Assembly (NCBI GenBank): GCA_937873455.1
Contig: CALMYG010000160.1
Coordinates: 1-64,000, forward strand
Length of the DNA: 64,000 bases
Source of the DNA: an uncultured Verrucomicrobiota bacterium
Lineage (GTDB): Bacteria; Verrucomicrobiota; Kiritimatiellia; CAIVKH01
Reading direction: 5' to 3'
Shown here: positions 16,861-27,384 of the stretch, one piece after another
How positions within the stretch are numbered: the stretch's first letter is position 1
Layout of the letters: each line of letters starts with the position of its first letter
Made by a program: the position numbers and the translations under genes
The notes under the pieces: model-generated
Seen by the model: only the letters and a program-made list of their open reading frames with translations
Told to the model about the DNA's origin: nothing
The model's database searches: none

Positions 16861-17994
16861 ATGCCACACGCGTTTACCAGCCGAGAAGCCTATATAGCCC
16901 TGAACATGCTGGAACAGGTCGGGCCGGTGCGCACCCGTAAGTTGATTGCCGCGCTCGGTTCGCCGGAGGCTATTTTCTCCGCCGGGGAGGACGACCTGAT
17001 TCATGTGCCGGGCATCGGGCGGGATCTTGCCCGCACCATCCGGGTCGGCGCCGAAGCGGTCGATCCAGCCGCCGAGGAGGCAAAAGCCAAGCGCCTTGGC
17101 CTACGGGTGGTGACCTTTTTGGATGCGGACTACCCGGAAGCCTTGAAGGAAATTCACGACCCTCCGCTGGTGTTGTACTGCCAGGGTGAGTTGGCCAAGG
17201 CCGACCGGCACGGCCTGGCGATCGTCGGCACCCGGCACGCGACGCACTATGGTTCCTCCGTGGCTGATCGTTTGGCGTACGGATTGTCCAAAGCCGGTTT
17301 CACCATTATCAGCGGGCTGGCGCGTGGTATTGATACCGTGGCCCATCAAGCCGCCCTCAAGGCGGGCGGGCGCACCCTGGCCGTGCTCGGTGGAGCCATC
17401 GACAAGTTTTATCCGCCGGAAAATCGCGAGCTGGGCGCCCAAATCGCCCGTCAGGGCGCGGTGTTGAGCGAATATCCCCTGGGCCGTTCACCGGATCGCC
17501 AGACTTTCCCCTATCGGAACAGGATCGTCGCCGGCATGGCAACCGGCCTCATCGTGGTCGAGGCCGGCGAAAAAAGCGGTGCGGTCATCACCGCAAACGA
17601 GGCGCTGGAGCAGGGGCGTCATGTGTACGCAGTGCCGGGTCGCATTGATAATCCATCCGCCCGGGGCTGCCATGCGCTGATCAAAACCGGCGCTAAACTG
17701 GTCGAAACGCTGGACGATATCATCGATGATCTCCAGTGGCTGATACCGAAAAAGATTGACCAAAACACCTCGGAACTTAAAAAGACGCCCGACATTGCAT
17801 TGGGCGCCGACGAGGTCGCGGTGGTGAAGGCGCTTGGCGGCGGCGGGTTGCAGGTCGACGAATTGGCCCGGGCGTGCGGCTTGGCCGCCGGCAAATTAAA
17901 TGCCTTGTTGCTCGGGTTGGAAATGAAACGCGTTCTCAAGGTGCTGCCCGGGCGCCTGGTGGAATTGCGGGAAGGTTTGTTGAACGGAAAATAA
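16861..17994 (+). CDS. dprA: DNA-processing protein DprA
   Basis: 377 residues from ATG 16861; the frame is open upstream but conserved sequence begins at SREAYIALNMLEQVGPVRTR. An N-terminal helix-hairpin-helix region (~15-75, HVPGIGRDLARTI) precedes the Rossmann-like DprA/Smf core with VGTRHATHYG, SGLARGIDTVAHQAAL, LGGAIDKFYPPENREL, PYRNRIVAGM and VIVEAGEKSGAVITA-type motifs, then a C-terminal winged helix (~315-377). DprA binds single-stranded DNA and loads RecA during natural transformation. It heads the dprA-topA-xerC-waaA-DUF2007 run; topA begins 8 bp downstream, the common dprA-topA pairing. Confidence 0.96.
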   Translation: MPHAFTSREAYIALNMLEQVGPVRTRKLIAALGSPEAIFSAGEDDLIHVPGIGRDLARTIRVGAEAVDPAAEEAKAKRLGLRVVTFLDADYPEALKEIHDPPLVLYCQGELAKADRHGLAIVGTRHATHYGSSVADRLAYGLSKAGFTIISGLARGIDTVAHQAALKAGGRTLAVLGGAIDKFYPPENRELGAQIARQGAVLSEYPLGRSPDRQTFPYRNRIVAGMATGLIVVEAGEKSGAVITANEALEQGRHVYAVPGRIDNPSARGCHALIKTGAKLVETLDDIIDDLQWLIPKKIDQNTSELKKTPDIALGADEVAVVKALGGGGLQVDELARACGLAAGKLNALLLGLEMKRVLKVLPGRLVELREGLLNGK

Positions 17995-18002
17995 GGGACG
18001 GT

Positions 18003-20570
18003 ATGGCTAAAAATCTTGTCATTGTGGAATCACCGGCGAAAGCCAAGACCATCAACAAAATCCTGGGGCGCGATTATGTCGTGAAAGCCTCCATGGGGCA
18101 TGTTCGCGATCTGCCGGAGAAAGAAATCGGTGTTGATCTCGAAAAAGGATTCAAACCCAAGTATGTGGCCATCAAGTCGCGCGAGAAAGTCGTAAAGGAT
18201 TTGAAGGAGGCGGCCCGCGCCGCTGAAACCATTGTGCTCGCGCCCGACCCGGATCGCGAGGGAGAAGCGATTGCCTGGCATCTGATGGCCGCGCTCAAGG
18301 GCGCCGTGCCGCCCGAACAATTTCAGCGGGTTACCTATAACGAGATCACCGCTCCGGCCATTCGCGAGGCCTTTGCCCATCCGCGCCGGATTAACCAACA
18401 CAAGGTTGATGCTCAACAGGCGCGCCGCGTGCTTGACCGAATTGTCGGCTACAAAGTCAGTCCGCTGCTCTGGCGGCGCATTCGCGGTGCTTCCAGCGCC
18501 GGACGGGTGCAGTCCGCCGCGTTGCGCCTGGTGTGCGATCGCGAAAAGGAAATTCTCGCCTTCATCCCCGAGGCGTACTGGCTGATTGGCGCTCGCGTCC
18601 GCAAGTTGGTCTCTCCGGTTGAGCCGTTTGCGGTCAAGCTGGCCAAAATCGACGGCGAAAAAGCGGATATTTCATCCGCCGATGATGCCGCGCGGATCCG
18701 CCGCGAGCTGGAGGGCCGCCGCATGCGGGTGGCCGCTCTTTCCCAACGCGAGATTTCCAAGCGTCCGCAACCCGCGTATATCACCAGCACACTCCAGCAA
18801 GCCGGCAACCGGTTCTTCGGTTTCCCGCCTACGCGCACCATGCGCATCGCCCAAAAGCTGTACGAAGGCGTCGATGTCGGGCAGGGCGTCGTCGGTTTGA
18901 TTACCTATATGCGAACCGACTCCGTTAATATTTCCCCGGTCGCCCAGCAGGCCTGCCGGGAATTTATCGGATCGCAGTTTGGCGCCGACTACCTGCCAGA
19001 ACGTCCGCCGGTCTACAAAAGCAAGAGCGGCGCCCAGGAGGCGCATGAGGCGATCCGTCCGACCGATGTCACCCTCACCCCGGAAAAAATCGCCGGCTTC
19101 CTCGACCCGGAAGCGCAGAAGTTGTACCGGATTATCTGGCAGCGCTTTGTCGCCAGTCAAATGGCCCCGGCCCGTATCGCCCAGCGCACCGCGGAATTTG
19201 ACGCCATCGACGGCGCTCCCGGCGGGCGCGCCTATCTCTTCCGGGCTTCCGCGTCCGAAGTGGTGTTCCCCGGATACATGAAAGTCACCGGGCTGGAAAA
19301 AGAGCGGAAAAATGACGCCGAAGATGTAAACGGCGAGGAGGAGGATATCGCCCTTCCTCCGTTGGTTGAGGGAGAGATGCTCGAACACCTCGAATGGCTG
19401 GAAGAACGCAAGGAAACCACCCCGCCGCCGCGTTATACCGAATCATCCCTGGTCAAGGCCCTGGAAGACAACGGGGTGGGGCGCCCCAGCACCTACGCCC
19501 AAACCGTATCCACCATCGTGGATCGCGACTACGTTGAAAAAGACAAACGCACCCTGAAGCCCACCACCAAGGGCATGCAGGTCAACGATTTCCTGGCGCA
19601 ACACCTTCCGGAGCTGTTTGACATCGGCTTCACCGCCGCGATGGAAAAACAACTCGATGAAATCGACGAGGGCCAGGTTGTCTGGACCGACATGCTCACC
19701 CAGTTTTACGGTAACTTTCTCGGGTGGGTCGAAAAAGCCAAAGCCCCCCCGGCCGATCTCAAGGTGGTGACCGGTCTGCTCGATCTGTTGCGGGGTGTTT
19801 CCACCTGGGCGCCGGAAACCAAGCGCGGCAAGAAAACCTACAGCGATGAAAAATTCGTGCAGTCGGTTCGCGAACAATTGGAAAAAGGTGATCCGCCCTT
19901 GACCGATCGCCAGCAGGAAGCGCTGGTAAAAATGGCCATGCGCTACAAGGACCAATTGCCCACGCTGGAAACGATCTTCCACGAACTCGGTCTCGCCGAC
20001 GAATTGATCCGCCATCATGAAAAGAGTTTGCCGCCGCGGCCGGAAACATTCATCAAACTGGAAATGCTCAAGGGGGTTGCGTACAACCCGCCCCGGCAGG
20101 TCGGTAAACGCACCTACGACGACAAGGAATTTGTCGCCTCTCTGGAGTCGCAAGTCACCGGCGGGAAACGGCTCAGCGAAAATCAAGTGAAGTATCTGGA
20201 CCGCCTGGTCCTTAAGTATGCCGACCAGATTCCGGACTTTGAGGCCCGCAAGGGCGAGCTCGGCATCGAGGAAGGGCCTGCCGCCGAAGCGGATCCCAAC
20301 ACCGGTGAAATTCTTGATCTGCTCGGCAAAATTTCCGAATGGAAACCCCCGGTGCAGCGGGGCAACCGCACGTGGGATGACCGCGAGTTCTTCCAGTCGC
20401 TTGACCGCCAGTTCCGCCAGAAGAAAAGCCTGTCGCCGCGCCAGGTCGCGGCCATGCGCAAAATGGCGGGTCGCTATGCTTCGGCGATTCCCGGTTTCAG
20501 CGACCACGCTGACCGCTTGGGATTAAAAGCGCCCTCGGGCAAGCGCCGGGGCGCTTCTGCCGACGACTAA
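18003..20570 (+). CDS. topA: DNA topoisomerase I with a triplicated non-zinc C-terminal domain
   Basis: 855 residues from ATG 18003 (AAGGGA seven bases upstream). Residues 1-~575 are a complete type IA topoisomerase: TOPRIM domain (LVIVESPAKAKTI, Glu; APDPDREGEAIAWH, DxD), SSAGRVQSAALRLV, catalytic Tyr302 in ITYMRTDSVNIS, and GRPSTYA. It relaxes negative supercoils. Instead of the usual C-terminal zinc ribbons there are three tandem copies of an ~72-residue module at about 591-664, 685-755 and 769-841, each with G-(K/N)-(K/R)-T-(Y/W)-x-D-(D/E)-x-(F/E)-F/V followed by L-(T/S)-x-x-Q and (R/K)-Y. No cysteine pairs are seen there, so DNA binding by the tail must work differently. Confidence 0.96.
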   Translation: MAKNLVIVESPAKAKTINKILGRDYVVKASMGHVRDLPEKEIGVDLEKGFKPKYVAIKSREKVVKDLKEAARAAETIVLAPDPDREGEAIAWHLMAALKGAVPPEQFQRVTYNEITAPAIREAFAHPRRINQHKVDAQQARRVLDRIVGYKVSPLLWRRIRGASSAGRVQSAALRLVCDREKEILAFIPEAYWLIGARVRKLVSPVEPFAVKLAKIDGEKADISSADDAARIRRELEGRRMRVAALSQREISKRPQPAYITSTLQQAGNRFFGFPPTRTMRIAQKLYEGVDVGQGVVGLITYMRTDSVNISPVAQQACREFIGSQFGADYLPERPPVYKSKSGAQEAHEAIRPTDVTLTPEKIAGFLDPEAQKLYRIIWQRFVASQMAPARIAQRTAEFDAIDGAPGGRAYLFRASASEVVFPGYMKVTGLEKERKNDAEDVNGEEEDIALPPLVEGEMLEHLEWLEERKETTPPPRYTESSLVKALEDNGVGRPSTYAQTVSTIVDRDYVEKDKRTLKPTTKGMQVNDFLAQHLPELFDIGFTAAMEKQLDEIDEGQVVWTDMLTQFYGNFLGWVEKAKAPPADLKVVTGLLDLLRGVSTWAPETKRGKKTYSDEKFVQSVREQLEKGDPPLTDRQQEALVKMAMRYKDQLPTLETIFHELGLADELIRHHEKSLPPRPETFIKLEMLKGVAYNPPRQVGKRTYDDKEFVASLESQVTGGKRLSENQVKYLDRLVLKYADQIPDFEARKGELGIEEGPAAEADPNTGEILDLLGKISEWKPPVQRGNRTWDDREFFQSLDRQFRQKKSLSPRQVAAMRKMAGRYASAIPGFSDHADRLGLKAPSGKRRGASADD

Positions 20571-20605
20571 ACCTGTCGGTAGCGAAACCCGGGAAACGAT
20601 GCGTT

Positions 20606-21574
20606 ATGCCTGCCGCGGATAAACCGAAACCGGATTCCGGCATGGAGGCCTTCGTCGCTTACCTCCGGGCCGAGCGTGATGCCTCGAACCACACCATCAC
20701 CAATTACGTGATGGATATACGGCAATTCATCGCCCTCACCTGGGGCGATAACACCGCGCCACCATTTCCCTGGCGGGAAATCGACCGGTTTGCCGCCCGG
20801 CGCTTCCTCGTGCATCAACAAAAAGCGGAAAAAGAAGCCACGACATCCCGGCGCAAGCTTTCCAGTCTGCGGTCCTTTTACAAATTCATGGTGCGGGAAG
20901 GTTGGGTCGATAAAAATCCGTTCAGCGGCTTGGTCTTGCCCAAGTTGACCAAGCGGTTGCCGAAGGTCCTCAGCGTGGAGGAAATCGGTCGGTTGCTCGA
21001 CGCCCCCTGGAAAGAAGAGACGAATCCCGACGGACCACGGCGGGAGGTATGGCTGGACTACGCTCGTGCCCGCGACGCCGCGATTCTGGAAATGCTCTAC
21101 AGCACCGGCGCCCGGCTCAACGAACTTGCCGCGTTGCAGGAAAAACAGATCGATATTCTATCCGGGGTGATGACCGTGCGGGGAAAGGGAAAAAAGGAGC
21201 GCATGTGCCCGCTTGGCGGACCTGCCATCAAAGCGCTGCGCCGCGCCCTCGAAGCCCGTGAATCGGTCTGGATGGTCTTGGGCAAGGGCGGGCGCCCGCC
21301 CGCATTGTTTCTCAACAAACACGGCGGGCGCCTCACGCCGAGGTCCATCGAGCGGATGATGAAAAAGTATTTAAAGGCGGCCGGACTGAATCCGGACTTG
21401 TCACCGCACGCGCTCCGCCATAGTTTTGCCACTCATCTGCTTGATGCGGGGGCGGATTTGCGCAGCGTGCAGGAATTGCTCGGCCACGCCAATCTGTCCA
21501 CCACGCAGATTTACACGCATGTAACCGTGGAACGTTTGCGCGAGGTCTATGACCGCGCGCATCCGAAAGCCTGA
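20606..21574 (+). CDS. xerC: XerC/XerD-type tyrosine recombinase
   Basis: 322 residues. The N-terminal SAM-like DNA-binding domain (~10-105, NYVMDIRQFIALTWG) is followed by a catalytic domain with the full set Arg170 (STGARLNEL), Lys194 (RGKGKKER), His268 and Arg271 (SPHALRHSFATHLL), His294 (LLGHANLSTTQ) and nucleophile Tyr303 (IYTHV). XerC and XerD resolve chromosome dimers at dif. Position after topA in a housekeeping operon argues for a chromosomal Xer and not a phage integrase. An insertion around residues 133-150 (APWKEETNPDGPRREV) is typical of some Xer proteins. C versus D cannot be settled from one copy. Confidence 0.9.
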   Translation: MPAADKPKPDSGMEAFVAYLRAERDASNHTITNYVMDIRQFIALTWGDNTAPPFPWREIDRFAARRFLVHQQKAEKEATTSRRKLSSLRSFYKFMVREGWVDKNPFSGLVLPKLTKRLPKVLSVEEIGRLLDAPWKEETNPDGPRREVWLDYARARDAAILEMLYSTGARLNELAALQEKQIDILSGVMTVRGKGKKERMCPLGGPAIKALRRALEARESVWMVLGKGGRPPALFLNKHGGRLTPRSIERMMKKYLKAAGLNPDLSPHALRHSFATHLLDAGADLRSVQELLGHANLSTTQIYTHVTVERLREVYDRAHPKA

Positions 21575-21575
21575 T

Positions 21576-22892
21576 ATGATTTGGAAAATCTATAACCTGC
21601 TGTTTGCGCTCATCTTTCCCTTGCTCTTGCCGCATTTTTTCTGGCGGATGAAACGCCGTGGCGGCTACTCCCGTAACTTCGGACAAAGGCTGGGCTTTTA
21701 CTCCGACGAGGTGTTGCGTGCCCTGGGCGGTGAGCCGCGCGTCTGGTTGCATGCCGTAAGCGTCGGAGAGCTGTATGTCGCGTTGTGCCTGATCCGCGAA
21801 TGGCGGGAACGTGAACCGGATGTGCGTTTTGCCCTCACCGTCACCACTTCCACCGCCTACGCCATCGCCGAGCGGGAACTCTCCGCCGCGGATGTGGTCT
21901 TGTATTTTCCGGTGGATTTTCCTCCGGTGATGCGGCGCGCCTTTGCCGTCATCAATCCCCGGGCGCTGGTTTTGGTGGAAGTCGAACTGTGGCCCAACCT
22001 GATTCGCATGGCCCGTCGGCGTTCCCTGCCGGTTTTTCTGGTAAACGGGCGGATGAGCGACCGGTCGTTCCGCGGCTATTCCCGGCTCAAAGCCCTGACC
22101 CGACCCTTGTTGGCCGAGTTTGATGTCATTAGCGTGCAGTCCGAGGAGGATCGCAAGCGATTTATCGCCCTCGGCGCCGATCCGGCGCGGACGGTCCATC
22201 TCGGCAGCGCCAAATACGATGTCGCCCTGACCACGCCGCTCGCCGGCGGGGAGAAAGCGCTTGAAGTCATGCGGGCCGCCGGAATACGACCCGACCATCT
22301 GGTTCTGCTTGGCGGATCCACCTGGGATGGCGAAGAAGAGGCGATGGTCGATTTGTACCGGGGACTCAAAACCCGTTACCGCAACCTGGTCTTGATGATT
22401 GCTCCCCGGCATGTCGAGCGGTTGCCCGCCTTGTTGGAAATTTTGAAGCCCAAGGTCGGGAAATTGGTCCGGCGCTCCACGATCACGGAAACCGCCGCCG
22501 TGGCGCCGGCCCAGCCGCCGGACGTATTGCTGATCGATACCACCGGCGAGCTCAAGCATTTCTACGCTCATGCTGATGTCATCTTCGTGGGCAAAAGCCT
22601 CACTCAGCACGGGGGACAAAACATCATCGAGCCCGCCTTGTACGGCAAGCCGGTTATTGTCGGCCCCAACATGGAAAATTTTATCGCTATTCTCGCCGAC
22701 TTTTTGGCGGAAGACGCGGTGGTTCAGGTCAAGGATTTGCAGGGTTTGCGGCGGGCCGTGGATGACCTGTTGTGCGATCCCGGCAAACGGGATGAAATTG
22801 GTCAAGCAGCGCGTCGTGTAGTCGAGTCGCAAAGCGGATCGCTTGGCCAGTTTCTCGATTGTTTGTTCGACGCCGGTTTTTCGTCGCGATGA
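21576..22892 (+). CDS. waaA: 3-deoxy-D-manno-octulosonic acid (Kdo) transferase
   Basis: 438 residues. ATG 21576 follows the xerC stop by one base. An N-terminal membrane anchor (IYNLLFALIFPLLLPHFFW) leads to the WaaA signature KRRGGYSRNFGQRLGFY, then VWLHAVSVGELYVA, LTVTTSTAYAIA, LVLVEVELWPNLIRMARRRSLP and the C-terminal GT-B domain with LGGSTWDGEEEAMVDLY, KSLTQHGGQNIIEPALYGKPVIVGPNM. It transfers Kdo from CMP-Kdo to lipid A precursors on the inner membrane, so the cell probably makes lipopolysaccharide. The stop overlaps the next start. Confidence 0.95.
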   Translation: MIWKIYNLLFALIFPLLLPHFFWRMKRRGGYSRNFGQRLGFYSDEVLRALGGEPRVWLHAVSVGELYVALCLIREWREREPDVRFALTVTTSTAYAIAERELSAADVVLYFPVDFPPVMRRAFAVINPRALVLVEVELWPNLIRMARRRSLPVFLVNGRMSDRSFRGYSRLKALTRPLLAEFDVISVQSEEDRKRFIALGADPARTVHLGSAKYDVALTTPLAGGEKALEVMRAAGIRPDHLVLLGGSTWDGEEEAMVDLYRGLKTRYRNLVLMIAPRHVERLPALLEILKPKVGKLVRRSTITETAAVAPAQPPDVLLIDTTGELKHFYAHADVIFVGKSLTQHGGQNIIEPALYGKPVIVGPNMENFIAILADFLAEDAVVQVKDLQGLRRAVDDLLCDPGKRDEIGQAARRVVESQSGSLGQFLDCLFDAGFSSR

Positions 22893-23107
22893 AAACCATC
22901 GCCCGCGTATCCTGGATTCACCAGGCTGATATGATCCGAATGCGCTTGGACGGCGCGGGCATCGACGCCTGGATTCCTGACGAAAACACCGTGGCGGTCA
23001 ATCCGTGGTACGGCGGCTTGATTGGGGGAATACGGGTACAGGTTTGCGACGAAGACGAAGAGGAGGCCCTTCGTATCCTCGCCCTCGACCCGGAAGTTTC
23101 CGATTGA
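22889..23107 (+). CDS. DUF2007 small protein
   Basis: 72 residues beginning MKTIARVSWIHQADMIRMRLDGAGIDAWIPDE, the DUF2007 ferredoxin-like pattern in which a residue pair after the first helix selects between two loop forms; GGIRVQVCDEDEEEALRIL closes the domain. The family is annotated only as putative signal-transducing. It overlaps the waaA stop by four bases and is the last gene of the operon. Confidence 0.85.
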   Translation: MKTIARVSWIHQADMIRMRLDGAGIDAWIPDENTVAVNPWYGGLIGGIRVQVCDEDEEEALRILALDPEVSD

Positions 23108-23153
23108 TGGCTTGCCAAGGCCCGCCGGTGGTTATAGTTTACCGATTCTTTCT

Positions 23154-23229
23154 GCCCCCATCGTCTAGAGGCCCAGGACGCTAGGTTCTCATCCTAGTAA
23201 CACCGGTTCGAATCCGGTTGGGGGTGCCA
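23154..23229 (+). tRNA. tRNA-Glu (anticodon CTC)
   Basis: 76-nt cloverleaf: acceptor GCCCCCA/TGGGGGT with a G1-U72 wobble, D-arm TCGTCTAGAGGCCCAGGA, anticodon loop TTCTCAT giving CTC, T-loop TTCGAAT, discriminator G and encoded CCA. Reads GAG. Confidence 0.95.
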
Positions 23230-23292
23230 GTCACCAGAGCCGCTCACGTTGTTCGCGCCACGGTGACTGGCCTGCCGTCTCTGGTGACTGGC
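23226..23292 (+). promoter_or_regulatory. Alternative hairpins at the tRNA-Glu 3' end
   Basis: The arm at 23226-23239 (GCCAGTCACCAGAG, which includes the tRNA CCA) can pair with 14 bases at 23279-23292 (CTCTGGTGACTGGC) or with 10 bases at 23262-23271 (GGTGACTGGC). The two pairings exclude each other and both would sequester the CCA end. No T-run follows the second arm. Confidence 0.55.
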
Positions 23293-23384
23293 AAAACGGT
23301 TTGTATGATTGTTTTCCATCCCGTTATTGCCACGCAGTGACGGCGTTCGGGTTGGGTTGGTGAAGTTGGGCTGCAAAAAACGGG

Positions 23385-23413
23385 TTGAAGTGTCGAGGCA
23401 TGCGGGCGATACT
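23385..23413 (+). promoter_or_regulatory. Predicted promoter of katG
   Basis: TTGAAG at 23385-23390 and GATACT at 23408-23413 are separated by 17 bases and lie about 40 bp before the katG start. No OxyR or Fur-type site was recognised. Confidence 0.45.
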
Positions 23414-23426
23414 AGATGCTCCATAA

Positions 23427-25664
<2,238 letters not shown>

Positions 25665-25781
25665 GCCCGAAATAGGGCCGATTCCGCTTTACAAACGAAT
25701 CAGGGTAACGTTTATTACTATGCGTTCAGGCTGATTGGCCTGTTTCACTGTGTTAACAGCAAACGCACGAAAGGAACTAAT

Positions 25782-26036
25782 ATGAAGAACGTATTGTGGA
25801 TCGTAGCTCTTGTAATTGGTCTGGTGGCGGTGAATGCTTCTTTTGCCTATTATGGTGAAGAGGCCGTTGAAGCGGTGAAAGAAGCGGCTGTCGAGGTGGA
25901 AGATGCCGTGAAAGACATGTTCGGAACCGCTGAAGAAGCGACCGAAGAAGCCGTCGATGAAGCATCCGAAGCGGTCGAGGAAGCCGCTGAAGAAGTGGAA
26001 GAAGCCGTCGAGGAAGACCGCGGCGAAGACCAGTAG
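25782..26036 (+). CDS. Small exported acidic helical protein
   Basis: 84 residues. Signal peptide MKNVLWIVALVIGLVAVNASFA (cleavage near 22), then a mature chain of about 62 residues made almost only of Glu, Ala and Val with sparse Asp/Lys (EEAVEAVKEAAVEVEDAV, EEATEEAVDEASEAVEEA). The Val/Ala positions recur about every three to four residues, giving one long amphipathic helix. No family recognised; a periplasmic or envelope-associated role is inference. A good ribosome-binding site (AAAGGAAC) precedes ATG 25782 and a strong terminator follows, so it is a stand-alone and probably well-expressed gene. Confidence 0.8.
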   Translation: MKNVLWIVALVIGLVAVNASFAYYGEEAVEAVKEAAVEVEDAVKDMFGTAEEATEEAVDEASEAVEEAAEEVEEAVEEDRGEDQ

Positions 26037-26060
26037 TCGTTAACAAGGGATTACGAATGA

Positions 26061-26100
26061 AAGGCCGTTCGGTTTTCATGCCGGACGGCCTTTTCTTATT
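26061..26100 (+). terminator. Rho-independent terminator
   Basis: Stem GGCCGTTCGG/CCGGACGGCC with one wobble or mismatch, loop TTTTCATG, followed by TTTTCTTATTT. Ends the small acidic protein transcript. Confidence 0.85.
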
Positions 26101-26154
26101 TAGGCGCCATTAACTCCTGATTGTATTTTTTCACCTGTTGAGTAGGGTGTTGGC

Positions 26155-27384
26155 ATGACTACGTCATCATCTGCTCCTGTTTTTCTGCTGGGTGTCTCCG
26201 GCGGCATTGCCGCGTACAAGGCCGCCGATATCGTGAGCCGCCTGAAAAAGACCGGCGCGGATGTTCATGTAGCGATGACCGAAGCGGCGACCCGGTTTGT
26301 AGCGCCGCTGACCTTTGCCGCGCTTTCCGGTAACCGGGTGGTCTGCGGGATTTTTCCCGCCGAGGCTTCCTCAACCGAAGAGGCCTACCCGCATTTATAT
26401 CCAGCCACCCGGGCCGAGGTGTTTGTCGTGGCTCCGGCGACGGCGGATGTGATTGCCCGCCTGGCTCAGGGGCTGGGAAATGATGCCGTCACGGTGGCCG
26501 CCTTGTCGTTGTCACCAACCTGCCGCCGGTATTTTGCGCCGACGATGAATGTGGAGATGTGGCGGCAAGCGGTGGTTCAGGAAAATATCCGTCGTCTGGA
26601 GGAACGGGGATGGATACGGATCGGGCCGGAAAGCGGCGCTCTGGCTTGCGGCATGACCGGGGAAGGGCGCATGTCGGAACCGGCGGATATTGTGGCCGCA
26701 GTCATGGGCGCGGGCGCGCTTCAACCGCTTCAGGGTCGCAAGGTGTTGGTGTTGTCCGGCCCGACGCGTGAATACCTTGATCCGGTTCGTTACATCAGCA
26801 ATGCCAGTTCGGGGAAAATGGGCAAAGCGCTGGCCGAGACGGCGGCGCAAATGGGCGCGCGGGTGGTCATGATTACCGGGCCGGTGGACGATGCCCAGCT
26901 TCCGCGTGCGTCCGGTGTCGTGTGCCGCATGGTGACTTCAGCGGATGACTTGTTATCCGAGGGCAGGAACCATTACCCGGACAGCGATATCGTGGTGTAT
27001 GCCGCCGCGGTGGCCGATTACCGTCCGGCGACCTTTCAACCTGAAAAATTGCCGAAAACGCCGGGCGGTTTGTCGCTCCCGCTGGAAGCAACTCCGGATG
27101 TCGCGGCGACGCTGAACCAAGCCAAGCGTGATGGGCAAATCACGCTGGGCTTCGCCCTGCAAACGCATGACGGGGAGGCCCGGGCTAAAGAGAAGCTGGC
27201 GGCCAAACACTTGGACGGTATCGTTCTAAACGCGCCTGATGCACTGGGCGCGGAAAGCGCGACCTATCGCTTTTTTTCCGCGGATGGCGTCCGCCAGGAA
27301 TGGGGCGTGCTGTCCAAGTCAACCTGCGCGCGGCGGCTTCTGGATTACGCCGCGTCGCGATTGACGGTCAGCGGCACTACCTGA
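26155..27384 (+). CDS. coaBC: Phosphopantothenoylcysteine synthetase/decarboxylase
   Basis: 409 residues, fused form. The N-terminal flavoprotein CoaC (1-~190) has [36 protein letters not shown] and the APTMNVEMW substrate-recognition segment. C-terminal CoaB (~195-409) has [26 protein letters not shown] and [12 protein letters not shown]. It ligates cysteine to 4'-phosphopantothenate and decarboxylates the product, two steps of coenzyme A synthesis. Its stop codon abuts the stop of convergent gltD with no gap and no terminator between them. Confidence 0.97.
   Translation: MTTSSSAPVFLLGVSGGIAAYKAADIVSRLKKTGADVHVAMTEAATRFVAPLTFAALSGNRVVCGIFPAEASSTEEAYPHLYPATRAEVFVVAPATADVIARLAQGLGNDAVTVAALSLSPTCRRYFAPTMNVEMWRQAVVQENIRRLEERGWIRIGPESGALACGMTGEGRMSEPADIVAAVMGAGALQPLQGRKVLVLSGPTREYLDPVRYISNASSGKMGKALAETAAQMGARVVMITGPVDDAQLPRASGVVCRMVTSADDLLSEGRNHYPDSDIVVYAAAVADYRPATFQPEKLPKTPGGLSLPLEATPDVAATLNQAKRDGQITLGFALQTHDGEARAKEKLAAKHLDGIVLNAPDALGAESATYRFFSADGVRQEWGVLSKSTCARRLLDYAASRLTVSGTT

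Noticed and set aside
20606-21574. Phage or island integrase
   Set aside because: Position in a dprA-topA-xerC-waaA operon and Xer-like sequence favour a chromosomal recombinase; no attachment repeats seen.
26873-27091. Small frames inside coaBC and similar overlapping frames throughout
   Set aside because: They overlap well-supported genes, lack ribosome-binding sites and show no family resemblance.
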